From Microbacteriaceae bacterium VKM Ac-2855 (lineage in GTDB: Bacteria > Actinomycetota > Actinomycetes > Actinomycetales > Microbacteriaceae): a stretch of DNA of 64,000 bases. Under the pieces are notes generated by a model, which saw nothing but the letters and a program-made list of their open reading frames with translations, did no database searches and was not told the DNA's origin. Where the stretch lies: positions 492,574-556,573 of the forward strand of contig JABMLG010000001.1 of assembly GCA_013204985.1 (NCBI GenBank), in the 5' to 3' direction. Below are positions 7,602 to 16,642 of this stretch, piece by piece. Position numbers and translations under genes: made by a program. The first letter of the stretch is position 1; the number at the start of each line of letters is the position of its first letter.

Positions 7602-8528
7602 TCACTCGCCGTGCAGGCGCGCCACCCGTCGCCGAGCCGCCCGTTCGCTCGGCGAGACCGTGCCGAGGGTCGCCCTCAGGGCGGCGAAGAGCAGCCGGTT
7701 GGCTGTGATCGCGGGCCAGCGCGGGCGTCGGAGGCCCAGTAGCTCCCGGTACTGGGCCGGCAGCGACGCGACGGCTCCACCGAACAGGATGCGGTACGCG
7801 ATCCGCGGGGTGTCCGGCAGCTCGAGGTCGCGGAGGAAGCGCACCGCCTCCGCCGTGCGTTCGTCGGCCCGGAACTCTCCGGCGAATCCGGAGAGCTGCT
7901 CGCGCAGTTCCGCCTCGCTCGTCGGCGGATCGACGACGCCCAGCAGCCGGCCCGACTCCGCCCACTCCCGGACGTACGCGTCCGCGCCTCCCGGGATCGG
8001 TCCACCCCAGATCCGGTGCGCGCCGAGGAAGGCTTCCGTGAACGCATCGTGCACCCAGAGCAGCAGATGCGGATCCCGCGCCGAGTAGGCGCGCTGCTCC
8101 CCCGCCGCGTCCGTGTAGTCGCCCGTGACCCGATCGTGGATACCGCTCACGTGGCGCGCCGCCGATGCGGCGGAAGCGGTATCACCGAAGGTCGTCGTCA
8201 GCACCCACCGCACGGTGTTGTCGAGCCGGCCGACCGGATCCTCGCGGTAGCGCGAGTGATCGTGCACCCCGGCCATCGCTCCCGCCTGCAGGGTCTGCAT
8301 CAGCAGTGCGCGGATCCCGGCGACCATCGTGATGCTCGTGCCGTTCACGGCCCACACGGCACTCCCGGGGCCGAAGAGACCGTCGTCCGTGCCGTGCTCG
8401 AAGTCGAGCATCCACTGCGGATGCTGCGGCGGTGCTTGCGGTCGCCCGCCGTTGCGCAGACGTCCGATCAAGCGACCGAGCGGTGGCCGACGGTGCTCGA
8501 CCTCGACGGGTGGCGCGGAAGCAGGCAT
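7602..8528 (-). CDS. Oxygenase MpaB family protein (DUF2236)
   Basis: The 308-aa product matches the DUF2236/MpaB superfamily, haem-dependent oxygenases related to latex-clearing protein. Visible hallmarks are GPGSAVWAVNG near residue 54, VHDHSRYREDPVGRLDNTV near 89-107 with the candidate haem-ligand histidines, DPHLLLWVHDAFTEAFL, and the C-terminal RPRWPAITANRLLF helix. The physiological substrate is unknown. It is encoded directly upstream of, and on the same strand as, the TetR gene, so that regulator may control it. The N-terminal 35 residues are arginine- and proline-rich with no export signal. Confidence 0.85.
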   Translation of the reverse strand: MPASAPPVEVEHRRPPLGRLIGRLRNGGRPQAPPQHPQWMLDFEHGTDDGLFGPGSAVWAVNGTSITMVAGIRALLMQTLQAGAMAGVHDHSRYREDPVGRLDNTVRWVLTTTFGDTASAASAARHVSGIHDRVTGDYTDAAGEQRAYSARDPHLLLWVHDAFTEAFLGAHRIWGGPIPGGADAYVREWAESGRLLGVVDPPTSEAELREQLSGFAGEFRADERTAEAVRFLRDLELPDTPRIAYRILFGGAVASLPAQYRELLGLRRPRWPAITANRLLFAALRATLGTVSPSERAARRRVARLHGE

Positions 8529-8604
8529 ACGACCAGTCTGCGCGCCGGTCGCTGCCGCGGGGCTGGGAGCCTGGCCGGTTGCGCGAGCGCCCTCTTCGCG
8601 ATAG

Positions 8605-11600
8605 TCAGTCCAGCAGGCTCCGGATGTCCTCCGCCGTCAGCGGTTCCGAGAACGGCTCGCCGTCATCGAGAAGGGCACCGGTCAGCGCGCGCTTCTTCTC
8701 CTTCAGCCGCATGATCTTCTCCTCGATGGTGCCGGCGGCGACCAGCCGGTACACGTTCACGCGGCGATCCTGGCCGATCCGGTGCGTGCGGTCGACAGCC
8801 TGCTCCTCCGCCGCCGGATTCCACCATGGATCCAGGATGAATACGTGATCCGCTTCCGTGAGCGTGAGTCCGAATCCGCCGGCCTTCAGGCTGATCAGGA
8901 ACACCGGCGCGGAACCGTTGCGGAAACGCTCCACCACGGCGCCGCGGTCGCGGGTCGAGCCGTCCAAGCGCACGAAGGGGATCCCGTGCGCCGTCAGTCG
9001 CTCGGATGCACGATCGAGGAACGACGTGAAGGTGCTGAACACGAGGGCGCGCTTGCCCTCGGCGACCACCTCGTCCAGCTGCTCGAGAAGGGCGTCGAGC
9101 TTCGCCGACGGGATATCGCTCGCGTCGGGATCGACCAGGGAGGCGTCGAGGCTGAGCATCCGCAGCAGCGTCAGCGAGCGGAACACGATGAAGTGGTCGC
9201 GATGCTCCTCCTCCGTGAGAAGCTTCAGCAGCTTCTGGCGTTCGCGCTGCAGGTGCAGGTCGTACAGCGCTTGGTGGCGAGGGTCGAGAGCAACCTCGAG
9301 CACCTGTTCCTGCTTCTCCGGAAGCTCGGGCGCGACCAGCTCCTTCGTGCGGCGCAGCAGGAACGGACGGATGCGGGAACGCAACCGCGCGAGCCGTTCG
9401 GCCGCCGCCTGCGCCTCCGTGCGCGTACGTCCGTTCGAGAAGTCCGGTCCCTTCAGTCCCTGCGGCTCGGCGTGCTCTATGGGCCGCAGATACTCGTCGC
9501 GGAAGCGCCTCAGCGGCGGCAGCAGCCCCGGAGCGACCACGGCGAGGATCGCCCAGAGATCGGTGAGGCTGTTCTCGACCGGAGTGCCGGTCAGCGCGAG
9601 CGTGAACGGCGCACCGAGGTCGCGGGCGCTCTCGTGCGCCTGCGAGCCGGGATTCTTCACGAACTGCGCCTCGTCCAGCACGAGACCCGCCCATTGCCGA
9701 CCCCGATAGGCCTCCTGGTCGAGGCGGAACAGCGCGTAGGAGGTGATGACCAGGCGCGACCCATCGGGGATCTCCGCGAGCGAGCCGCGCCCACTGGAGC
9801 GCGTCACCGTCGCGACCGCCGTCCCCGGAACGAAGCGTGAGGCCTCAGCCGCCCAGTTGGGCACCACGGATGTCGGCGCCACCACGAGGAACGGGCGGTC
9901 CTCCCCCGCCTCAACGGCATGCGCGATCAATGCGAGTGTCTGCAGCGTCTTGCCGAGGCCCATATCGTCGGCGAGGATGCCGCCCAGGCCGTGACGCCAG
10001 AGGAAGACCAGCCACTCGAAACCCGATTGCTGGTAAGGGCGCAGCGTCGCTGTGAGACCAGCGGGCACGGCGACGTGCTCGACCGTGTCGCCGACGCGCA
10101 GTCCCGTCAACGCCGCGCGCCAGCTGTCGGGCAGAACGGCTTCGTCCGCGAGTTCCTCGAGTTCGTCCCAGAGCGGTGCCTGGTAGCGGCTCAGGCTCGG
10201 CGTGGTCTCCCATTCGCCCAGTCCGCCGGCCTCCGCGATCAGTTCACGCAATCGTTGGAGCGCCGGATGCGCGAGCGACAGGTACGACTTGTCCACGAGG
10301 AGCAGTTTGGTCTGGCCCCGCGAGAGCGCGGCGAAGAGTTTGCCGAAGGGTACCGTCCTGCCGTCGATCGTGACCGTGACGCCCAGGTCGAACCAGTCCG
10401 TTCTCTCGGTCTCGAGAACCGTGACGGCCAGGTGCGGCTCGCCGGTCAGCGCGCGGTAGTCCGCTGCCGTCCCGGTCACGTCGACGCGGACGCCCGGCAG
10501 GGCACGCAGAGCGGGCAGCAGCTCGACGCTGAAGGATGCGGTGTCGGGTCCGCGCAACACGGTCGTGTCGTCGAGATCCACCGCGACGAGTTCCGCCGCA
10601 GCCGCCAACGTGACCGCTTCGGCGGCTGCTCGACGCTCGTGGTCCGTGCGGTCCGACGCAGCGTCACGGTCATCGCTGCGTTCCCAGTGCCATCGGAGTC
10701 GGAGCACGTCGCGCGGTTCGTAGCGCGCCGTGAGCACCAACGCCGAGGGTGGCGGCGCGGGGAGCTCGACGCTGTCGTCACTGCTGGCCACCGCGAATCC
10801 CCGGCGCAGCGCGGGCAGGTGTTCGCGGAAGAACTCGACCGACTCGGCGGTCGGTACGGCGAAACCGCTCGGATGCGTCAGCGCTCGGCGCTCCTGCGCC
10901 GTGAGGGCGAGCGAGGTCGGCGCGAGCAAGATGCGCGGAGCCGGCTCGAAACCGGAGCGGTACACGCCGTGGTCGCCGACAGCGCCGGCCTCGAGGAGTG
11001 GCACGGCGCCCCCGTCGATCTCGAGTGTCGGAGTGAAGCTCAGCGTCGAGTCGCCGCGGCGCGCATCCAGCGTGAAGCGGGCTGTCGCGCCCAGGGCGAC
11101 CCGTGCATCCTTCGCACTGCCGACGAGCGCGATGCCGAGGGATTCGGTCTGAGCGAGAAGGCTCCAGACCAAGGGGCTCGCGTAGTCGTCGAGAAAGATC
11201 CAGTCCGGATCCTGACCGAGGTGCACGGTCCGGGTCGCAGCGTACAACGCCGCGAATTCGGCGAACCAGCGCTGGTGCCCAGGATGCAACGAGAGCCGGT
11301 GGGTCTGGAAGTTGAGCGACTTCCACGTCACGTTCTTGCGCGTCCACGCTCCGGAGGCACCGCGGATGACCGGTCGCGCACCGAGACGGTAGTCGGCCCG
11401 ATCGGCCGCGTCGACCGTGCTCGCGGTGACGCGTTCGGGAGTCGGAGGTCGCCACGCATCCGTCCCCTTGCGCACCAGTCGCAGCAGCTCCAGCTGCAGG
11501 CCGATCGAGGTGAGCGCGCCTTCGGCGACTCCGCTCGCCCGAGTCAGTTCACCGACGGCGCTGCGCCAGTCGTCCGCACGGGTCGAAGTGGGCTCGGTCG

Positions 11601-11607
11601 AAGGCAT
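8605..11607 (-). CDS. SNF2/Rad54-type DEAD/DEAH helicase, 1000 aa
   Basis: This is a double-stranded DNA translocase of the bacterial SNF2 group. The C-terminal half has a complete motor: GGILADDMGLGKTLQT (Walker A, about residue 540), LVLDEAQFVKN (DEAQ box, about 640), LALTGTPVENSLTDLW (motif III), VFSTFTSFLD (motif IV), LISLKAGGFGLTLTEADHV (motif V) and DPWWNPAAEEQAVDRTHRIGQ (motif VI, about 920-945). The N-terminal 480 residues resemble the SNF2_N-associated region of long bacterial members and carry no nuclease motif that I can see. No restriction or defence gene is adjacent; the neighbours are an oxygenase gene and a divergent epimerase gene. Its likely role is chromatin or repair-associated remodelling, unproven. 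Confidence 0.93.
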   Translation of the reverse strand: MPSTEPTSTRADDWRSAVGELTRASGVAEGALTSIGLQLELLRLVRKGTDAWRPPTPERVTASTVDAADRADYRLGARPVIRGASGAWTRKNVTWKSLNFQTHRLSLHPGHQRWFAEFAALYAATRTVHLGQDPDWIFLDDYASPLVWSLLAQTESLGIALVGSAKDARVALGATARFTLDARRGDSTLSFTPTLEIDGGAVPLLEAGAVGDHGVYRSGFEPAPRILLAPTSLALTAQERRALTHPSGFAVPTAESVEFFREHLPALRRGFAVASSDDSVELPAPPPSALVLTARYEPRDVLRLRWHWERSDDRDAASDRTDHERRAAAEAVTLAAAAELVAVDLDDTTVLRGPDTASFSVELLPALRALPGVRVDVTGTAADYRALTGEPHLAVTVLETERTDWFDLGVTVTIDGRTVPFGKLFAALSRGQTKLLLVDKSYLSLAHPALQRLRELIAEAGGLGEWETTPSLSRYQAPLWDELEELADEAVLPDSWRAALTGLRVGDTVEHVAVPAGLTATLRPYQQSGFEWLVFLWRHGLGGILADDMGLGKTLQTLALIAHAVEAGEDRPFLVVAPTSVVPNWAAEASRFVPGTAVATVTRSSGRGSLAEIPDGSRLVITSYALFRLDQEAYRGRQWAGLVLDEAQFVKNPGSQAHESARDLGAPFTLALTGTPVENSLTDLWAILAVVAPGLLPPLRRFRDEYLRPIEHAEPQGLKGPDFSNGRTRTEAQAAAERLARLRSRIRPFLLRRTKELVAPELPEKQEQVLEVALDPRHQALYDLHLQRERQKLLKLLTEEEHRDHFIVFRSLTLLRMLSLDASLVDPDASDIPSAKLDALLEQLDEVVAEGKRALVFSTFTSFLDRASERLTAHGIPFVRLDGSTRDRGAVVERFRNGSAPVFLISLKAGGFGLTLTEADHVFILDPWWNPAAEEQAVDRTHRIGQDRRVNVYRLVAAGTIEEKIMRLKEKKRALTGALLDDGEPFSEPLTAEDIRSLLD

Positions 11608-13493
11608 CGCTCCATGCTCTCACCGCGACGGTCCTTCTCTGGTCCGTCAGGGTCCAGAATCGAGCTATGACGACCAACGAGTCCTACACCTTCGGATCCG
11701 ACGCCCTCACGGTGCGCGTCGCTGCGCATGGCGCGGAGATGACGTCGCTGCAGGATGCGGACGGGACGGAATACCTGTGGCAAGCCGGCCCGGAATGGCG
11801 CCGACACGCGCCGGTGCTCTTCCCGATCATCGGGCGCGTCCCCGATGACACCATCCACCACGATGGGCGCGACTACGAGCTGCGCCAGCACGGCTTCGCC
11901 CGCGATCGCGTATTCGAGCTGGCCGGCATCGCTGCGGACGAGGCGGTGTTCCGTCTGCGGAGCGACGCGGAGACGCTCGAGAAGTGGCCGTTCGTGTTCT
12001 CCCTCGCCATCGGCTACGCGGTCGACGCAGCGACGGTGCACATCACGCAGACCGTGACGAACACCGGTGATGTCGCGTTCGGGGCATCCGTCGGCAACCA
12101 CCCCGCCTTCGGCTACCCGTTGCCCGGCGCCACCGGGCCGCACGCGATCGCCTTCTCGCAGCCCGAACCGGCCGGCTTCAAACGTGCGCCCGAGAACCTC
12201 CTGCTGCCGACGAGCTATCCCGCACCCTTCACCGACGGAGCACTCCCGGTGGACGAGACGCTCTTCGAGGACGGCGTGCTCATCTTCGACGAGCCCAAGC
12301 GCCGCACCGTGCGACTCTCTGCACCCGGCGCGACGTCGATCACCATCGACACCGGAGACTTCGACGTGATCGGCGTTTGGAAGCCGGTCGGCGCGCCGTT
12401 CCTGTGTCTCGAGCCCTGGCGGAGCATTCCGACGCCGGCCGGTTGGAACGGCGACATCGTGGACAAGCCGGAGCAGTTCGTCCTCGAAGCCGGCGAATCC
12501 AGGGCGTTCGGGTACAGCATCACGATCGGCTGAGTTCAGCGGGTCTAAGACCACGGGGACGACGCCCGAGGTCAGGTGGTCGAAGCGGCGCAGGATCAGG
12601 CCCTCACGGGTCGCCCACGGGCAGATCTGCAGCGTCTCGACGTCCAATGCCTCCATCGCCGCCTCTGCGACGAGGGCTCCGGCCAGCAGTTGCGGGGCCC
12701 GCAACTCCGAGACGCCGGGCAGCGCGGCGCGATCCTCGGCGCGGATCGCCGCGAGTCGCGATGCCCAGAGGCGGAGGTCGACGAGATGGAGCTCGCGCTT
12801 CACCAGGGGGCCGGCCCCACGCGGGGCGGCACCGGTGATGCGCGACAAGGAACGGAACGTCTTCGAAGTGCCCGCGACGAGGTCGGGACGGCCGAGCGCG
12901 GCCAATCGGGTGACGGGCTCAGCGAGAACGGTGCGGATGTGTTTGCGCGCCGCCTTGATGCTCGTCGCACTGGCCGGATCGCCGATGAGGAGGTCGCGGG
13001 TGACCCGACCCGCTCCGAGCGGCACCGAGAGCGCCAACTGCGGATGCTCGTCCGCGCCCATCGACAGCTCGAACGAGCCGCCGCCGATGTCGAGATCGAG
13101 GATCGTGCCCACTCCCCAGCCGAACCAGCGTCGCACGGCCAGGAAGGTCGCCGCGGCTTCGGCGGGTCCGCCGAGTTCCTCCAAGCGCACGCCGGTCTCG
13201 GCGTGTACCCGGCGCAGTACCGCCTCGCCGTTGCCGGCCTCGCGGATCGCGGAGGTGGCGAAGGCCAGGAAGTCCTCCGTCTCGTGCTCCGAGGCGAACG
13301 CCCGCGCCTCCGCGACGAAGTCGATCAGCTCGCGCTGGCCCTCCTCGTTGATGTCGCCCTTCGAGTCCAGGTAGGCCACCAGCTGCAGCCCGCGCTTGTG
13401 CGAACGGTAGGGAACAGGTCGGGCACCGGGATGCGCGTCGAGCAGGAGCAGATGAACAGTGTTCGAACCGATGTCGAGTACGCCGAGCCGCAT
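11544..13493 (-). CDS. Ppx/GppA phosphatase with an anomalous stop-less 3' end
   Basis: The first 320 residues form a complete Ppx/GppA domain: MRLGVLDIGSNTVHLLLLDA (phosphate-1 loop), FATSAIREAGNGE, LDLDIGGGSFELS (phosphate-2 loop), VAGTSKTFRSLSRI and, near residue 298, LQICPWATREGLILRRFD, where family members normally end. Such enzymes hydrolyse polyphosphate or pppGpp. Here the frame has no stop at about 12540. It continues through the whole convergent aldose-epimerase gene and into the 5' end of the SNF2 gene, ending only at 11544 (649 codons). The last about 330 codons are antisense and look non-biological. I give the literal frame; the functional gene is about 12534-13493. Confidence 0.75.
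   Translation of the reverse strand: MRLGVLDIGSNTVHLLLLDAHPGARPVPYRSHKRGLQLVAYLDSKGDINEEGQRELIDFVAEARAFASEHETEDFLAFATSAIREAGNGEAVLRRVHAETGVRLEELGGPAEAAATFLAVRRWFGWGVGTILDLDIGGGSFELSMGADEHPQLALSVPLGAGRVTRDLLIGDPASATSIKAARKHIRTVLAEPVTRLAALGRPDLVAGTSKTFRSLSRITGAAPRGAGPLVKRELHLVDLRLWASRLAAIRAEDRAALPGVSELRAPQLLAGALVAEAAMEALDVETLQICPWATREGLILRRFDHLTSGVVPVVLDPLNSADRDAVPERPGFAGFEDELLRLVHDVAVPTGRRRNAPPGLETQERRADRLPNADHVEVSGVDGDRRRAGCRESHGAALGLVEDEHAVLEERLVHRECSVGEGCGIARRQQEVLGRTFEAGRFGLREGDRVRPGGAGQRVAEGGVVADGCPERDITGVRHGLRDVHRRCVDRVADGEGEHERPLLERLRVAPQTEHRLVRSDAGQLEYAIAGEAVLAQLVVAPIVVDGVIGDAPDDREEHRRVSAPFRAGLPQVFRPVRILQRRHLRAMRSDAHREGVGSEGVGLVGRHSSILDPDGPEKDRRGESMERCLRPSPLRPVRTTGAAPSVN
11667..12533 (+). 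CDS. Aldose 1-epimerase family protein
   Basis: The 288-aa protein has the galactose mutarotase-like beta-supersandwich: ADGTEYLWQAGPEWRRHAPV and LFPIIGRVPDD near the N-terminus, then RQHGFARDRVFEL (catalytic His region), VGNHPAFGYPLPG and CLEPWRSIPTPAGW. This resembles the LacX/YeaD-like branch that interconverts hexose or hexose-6-phosphate anomers. The start ATG lies in the 59-bp gap shared with the divergent SNF2 gene. The whole coding region is overlapped on the opposite strand by the unterminated Ppx/GppA frame. Confidence 0.9.
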   Translation: MTTNESYTFGSDALTVRVAAHGAEMTSLQDADGTEYLWQAGPEWRRHAPVLFPIIGRVPDDTIHHDGRDYELRQHGFARDRVFELAGIAADEAVFRLRSDAETLEKWPFVFSLAIGYAVDAATVHITQTVTNTGDVAFGASVGNHPAFGYPLPGATGPHAIAFSQPEPAGFKRAPENLLLPTSYPAPFTDGALPVDETLFEDGVLIFDEPKRRTVRLSAPGATSITIDTGDFDVIGVWKPVGAPFLCLEPWRSIPTPAGWNGDIVDKPEQFVLEAGESRAFGYSITIG

Positions 13494-13561
13494 GTTCCGA
13501 GGTTAGGGCACCGCGCGACGCAGCCCGGACGGCGGCATCCTCGAGACGCCCCGGAACGCGC

Positions 13562-13608
13562 GAAACCCCCTGCAGCACGAGGGTGTCTCGCACGCTGCAG
13601 GGGGTTTC
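13562..13608 (-). terminator. Hairpin terminator after pyk
   Basis: A perfect 15-bp inverted repeat, GAAACCCCCTGCAGC at 13562-13576 with GCTGCAGGGGGTTTC at 13594-13608, lies 29 bp past the pyk stop and ends in a short T run on the minus strand. Confidence 0.9.
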
Positions 13609-13636
13609 AGGCTGACGCCGGAATGCGGAGTGGAAC

Positions 13637-15082
13637 CTAGTTGTCCCAGACCTCGACGGCGTCGACGGAGGAGGACGAGCCGACGACGTGCACGCGCATG
13701 TCGTTGGTCGTGCCGGCGCGGCCGGGAGGGGATCCGGAGACGACGACGACGGTATCGCCGGGCTTGGCGAGACCCTTGCCGATCAGAACGGCATCCACCT
13801 GGGCGAACATCGCGTCCGTGTGATTCACGCGAGGGGTCACGAACGATTGCACGCCCCAGTTCAGCGCCATCCGTCGGCGCACGGCCGGCTCGGGCGTGAA
13901 GCCGATGATCGGGATGCCGTGACGCAGTCGCGTCATACGACGCACCGAATCGCCGGACTCCGTGAACACGCACAGGTACTTCGCCTGCACGAACTCGGCG
14001 ACCTCGGCGGCCGCCAGAGTGACGGAACCGCCCTGGGTGCGCGGCTTGGAGCCGAGCGGAGGGATGCGCTCGAGGCCGTGCTCCTCCGTGGACTCCACGA
14101 TGCGAGCCATGGTCTGCACGGTGACGACCGGCCAGGCCCCGACCGAGGTCTCGCCCGAGAGCATCACGGCGTCGGCACCGTCGAGGATCGCGTTCGCGAC
14201 GTCGGATGCTTCGGCGCGCGTCGGGCGCGGATTCTCGATCATCGACTCGAGCATCTGAGTGGCGACGATGACCGGCTTGGCCCAGCGTCGAGCCAACTCG
14301 ATGGCGTGCTTCTGCACGATCGGCACGGCCTCGAGAGGCAGCTCGACGCCGAGGTCGCCGCGGGCGACCATGATGCCGTCGAAGACGTCGATGATCTCCT
14401 GCAGGTTGTCGACCGCCTGCGGCTTCTCGATCTTGGCGATGACCGGAGCCTTGCGGCCCTCCTCCGCCATGATCTCGTGCACGCGGGTGATGTCGCTCGC
14501 GTTGCGGACGAACGACAAAGCGATGATGTCGGCGCCGAGGCGGATCGCCCAGCGCAGGTCGTCCTCATCCTTCTGCGACAGCGCGGGGACATTGACCGCG
14601 ACGCCGGGAAGATTGATGCCCTTGTTGTTCGAGACCGCGCCGGGCACGGTCACCTTGGTGACGACGTCGTTGCCTTCGACGGCCGTGACCTGCACGGCCA
14701 CCTTGCCGTCGTCGATCAGGAGGAAGTCGCCCACGTTCACGTCGGCGGTGAGGCCCTTGAAGGTGGTCGAGGACCGCTCCTTCGTGCCGACGATGTCGTC
14801 GGTGGTGATCGTGAAGACGTCGCCTTCCTTCAGGTCGTACGGTCCGCCCTCGAACTTGCCCAGGCGGATCTTCGGACCCTGCAGGTCGACCAGCACGGCC
14901 ACAGCGCGGCCCGCGTCGTCCGCGGCCTTGCGTACCGTCTTGTAGACGCCCTCGTGGACGTCGTAGGTGCCGTGGCTCAGGTTCATTCTGGCCACGTCGA
15001 CACCGGCGTCGATGATCGCACGGATGTTCTCGTACGACGACGTTGCCGGCCCGAGGGTGGCGACGATTTTCGCTCGTCTCAT
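13637..15082 (-). CDS. pyk: Pyruvate kinase
   Basis: Converts phosphoenolpyruvate and ADP to pyruvate and ATP, the last step of glycolysis. The 481-aa protein starts MRRAKIVATLGPATSS. It shows MNLSHGTYD, LVDLQGPKIRLGKF, the B domain, VIAKIEKPQAVDNL with the catalytic Lys, MVARGDLGVELPLE (metal site) and ATQMLESMIENPRPTRAE, then a regulatory C-terminal domain. Length and domain order are standard for a full-size type. GGAG is placed about 10 bp before the ATG. It is transcribed alone between its own promoter hairpin and a strong terminator. Confidence 0.97.
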   Translation of the reverse strand: MRRAKIVATLGPATSSYENIRAIIDAGVDVARMNLSHGTYDVHEGVYKTVRKAADDAGRAVAVLVDLQGPKIRLGKFEGGPYDLKEGDVFTITTDDIVGTKERSSTTFKGLTADVNVGDFLLIDDGKVAVQVTAVEGNDVVTKVTVPGAVSNNKGINLPGVAVNVPALSQKDEDDLRWAIRLGADIIALSFVRNASDITRVHEIMAEEGRKAPVIAKIEKPQAVDNLQEIIDVFDGIMVARGDLGVELPLEAVPIVQKHAIELARRWAKPVIVATQMLESMIENPRPTRAEASDVANAILDGADAVMLSGETSVGAWPVVTVQTMARIVESTEEHGLERIPPLGSKPRTQGGSVTLAAAEVAEFVQAKYLCVFTESGDSVRRMTRLRHGIPIIGFTPEPAVRRRMALNWGVQSFVTPRVNHTDAMFAQVDAVLIGKGLAKPGDTVVVVSGSPPGRAGTTNDMRVHVVGSSSSVDAVEVWDN

Positions 15083-15156
15083 CTTGGAAGTGCTCCGTAG
15101 TTCTGCGCCCGGAGGCGCGTCGGTTGCAAGGAGGGTTGCAGTTCGGTTGGCGCGCT

Positions 15157-15174
15157 CGAAGACTATCGTCTTCG
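15157..15174 (-). promoter_or_regulatory. Hairpin overlapping the probable pyk promoter
   Basis: CGAAGAC-TATC-GTCTTCG is a perfect 7-bp inverted repeat. Read leftward it contains GATAGTCT, a plausible -10 box about 80 bp before the pyk start. It could equally terminate gltD, whose stop lies 11 bp upstream. Two GGTTGCA repeats (15122 and 15134) lie just downstream. Confidence 0.4.
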
Positions 15175-15184
15175 GGCGAACGCC

Positions 15185-16642
15185 CTAGAGGCTGAAGCCG
15201 CGATCGTTGGGTCCGACCGGGGTCGGTAGCTGGGTCGTGCCTTCGAGGTAGCGGTCCACCTCGGCCGCGACCGAGCGGCCCTCGGCGATGGCCCACACGA
15301 TGAGCGACTGGCCCCGACCGGCGTCGCCCGCGACGAACACGCCGGGTGCACTGGTCTCGAAGCTCTTGGACCGGTCGACGTTGCCGCGATCGGTGAAGGG
15401 GACCTCCAGCTGAGCGGAGAGCTCGGCCGACTCCGGTCCGGTGAAGCCGAGGGCGAGCAGCACGAGATCGGCGGGGATCTCACGCTCGGTGCCCGCCTTG
15501 GGTACGCGGCGCCCATCGAGGTACTCGGTCTCGGCGACGCGCACGGCGCGCACCTCGCCCGCATCGTTGTGCAGGAACTCGACGGTCGACGCGAGGAAGA
15601 CGCGCTCGCCACCCTCTTCGTGAGCACTGGCGACCTCGAAGAGCGTCGGATCCATCGGCCACGGCTGGTGCTCGGGTCGACCGGTGGGCGGCTGCTGGCC
15701 TATCGCCAGATTGGTGACGGATGCGGCCTTCTGACGGTTCGCCGTGCCGATGCAGTCCGCGCCGGTGTCGCCGCCGCCGAGGACGACGACATGCTTGCCC
15801 TCGGCGGTGATCTGATCCGGCACGGAGTCGCCGGCACCGACGCGGTTCGCCTGCACCAGGTACTCCATCGCGAAATGCACACCGGGCAGGTCACGGCCCG
15901 GGATGGGCAGGTCGCGCGGCACCATCGCGCCGGTAGCAACCACCACGGCGTCGTAACGAGCCCGAAGGTCGTCCCACGTGATGTCGACGCCGATGTTGAC
16001 GCCGGCACGGAAGCGGGTCCCCTCCGCCTTCATCTGAGTGAGGCGGTATTCGAGGTGCTTCTTCTCCATCTTGAAGTCGGGGATCCCGTAACGCAGGAGG
16101 CCGCCGATGCGGTCGTCGCGCTCGTAGACGGCGACGGTGTGGCCGGCTCGCGTGAGCTGCTGGGCGGCGGCGAGTCCGGCCGGGCCGGAGCCGACGACCG
16201 CGACGGTCTTGCCGGTGAGACGCTCCGGCGGGTGCGGCTGCACCCAGTCGTTGCCCCACGCCTGGTCGATGATCGACACCTCGACCTGCTTGATCGTCAC
16301 GGCGGGCTGGTTGATGCCGAGCACGCACGACGACTCGCACGGGGCCGGGCAGAGGCGTCCCGTGAACTCGGGGAAGTTGTTCGTCGCGTGCAGCCGCTCG
16401 ATGGCCTGACGACCCTCGCCGCGCCACATCAGGTCGTTCCACTCGGGGATCAGGTTCCCGAGCGGGCAGCCCTTGTGACAGAAGGGGATGCCGCAGTCCA
16501 TGCAACGACCGGCCTGACGACGCAGCTCAGCGGGATCGCCCTGCTCGTAGACCTCTTTCCAGTCCATCAATCGAACCGAGACAGGACGACGCTTGGGCGT
16601 CTCCCGCTCCTGTACCTTCAGGAATCCCTTGGGATCAGCCAC
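15185..16642 (-). CDS. gltD: Glutamate synthase small (beta) subunit
   Basis: The NADPH-oxidising flavoprotein subunit of GOGAT passes electrons to the large subunit. The 485-aa protein has the 4Fe-4S motifs [18 protein letters not shown] and [13 protein letters not shown], the FAD Rossmann motif [14 protein letters not shown] and the NADPH site [18 protein letters not shown], ending with the second FAD motif [20 protein letters not shown]. Its ATG overlaps the end of gltB by 8 bp, so the pair is translationally coupled. Confidence 0.97.
   Translation of the reverse strand: MADPKGFLKVQERETPKRRPVSVRLMDWKEVYEQGDPAELRRQAGRCMDCGIPFCHKGCPLGNLIPEWNDLMWRGEGRQAIERLHATNNFPEFTGRLCPAPCESSCVLGINQPAVTIKQVEVSIIDQAWGNDWVQPHPPERLTGKTVAVVGSGPAGLAAAQQLTRAGHTVAVYERDDRIGGLLRYGIPDFKMEKKHLEYRLTQMKAEGTRFRAGVNIGVDITWDDLRARYDAVVVATGAMVPRDLPIPGRDLPGVHFAMEYLVQANRVGAGDSVPDQITAEGKHVVVLGGGDTGADCIGTANRQKAASVTNLAIGQQPPTGRPEHQPWPMDPTLFEVASAHEEGGERVFLASTVEFLHNDAGEVRAVRVAETEYLDGRRVPKAGTEREIPADLVLLALGFTGPESAELSAQLEVPFTDRGNVDRSKSFETSAPGVFVAGDAGRGQSLIVWAIAEGRSVAAEVDRYLEGTTQLPTPVGPNDRGFSL

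Noticed and set aside
8605-11607. SNF2 helicase as the core of a defence system such as DISARM or a BREX-like island
   Set aside because: No methyltransferase, nuclease, PLD or DUF partner is adjacent; neighbours are metabolic genes and the helicase is a common stand-alone actinobacterial type.
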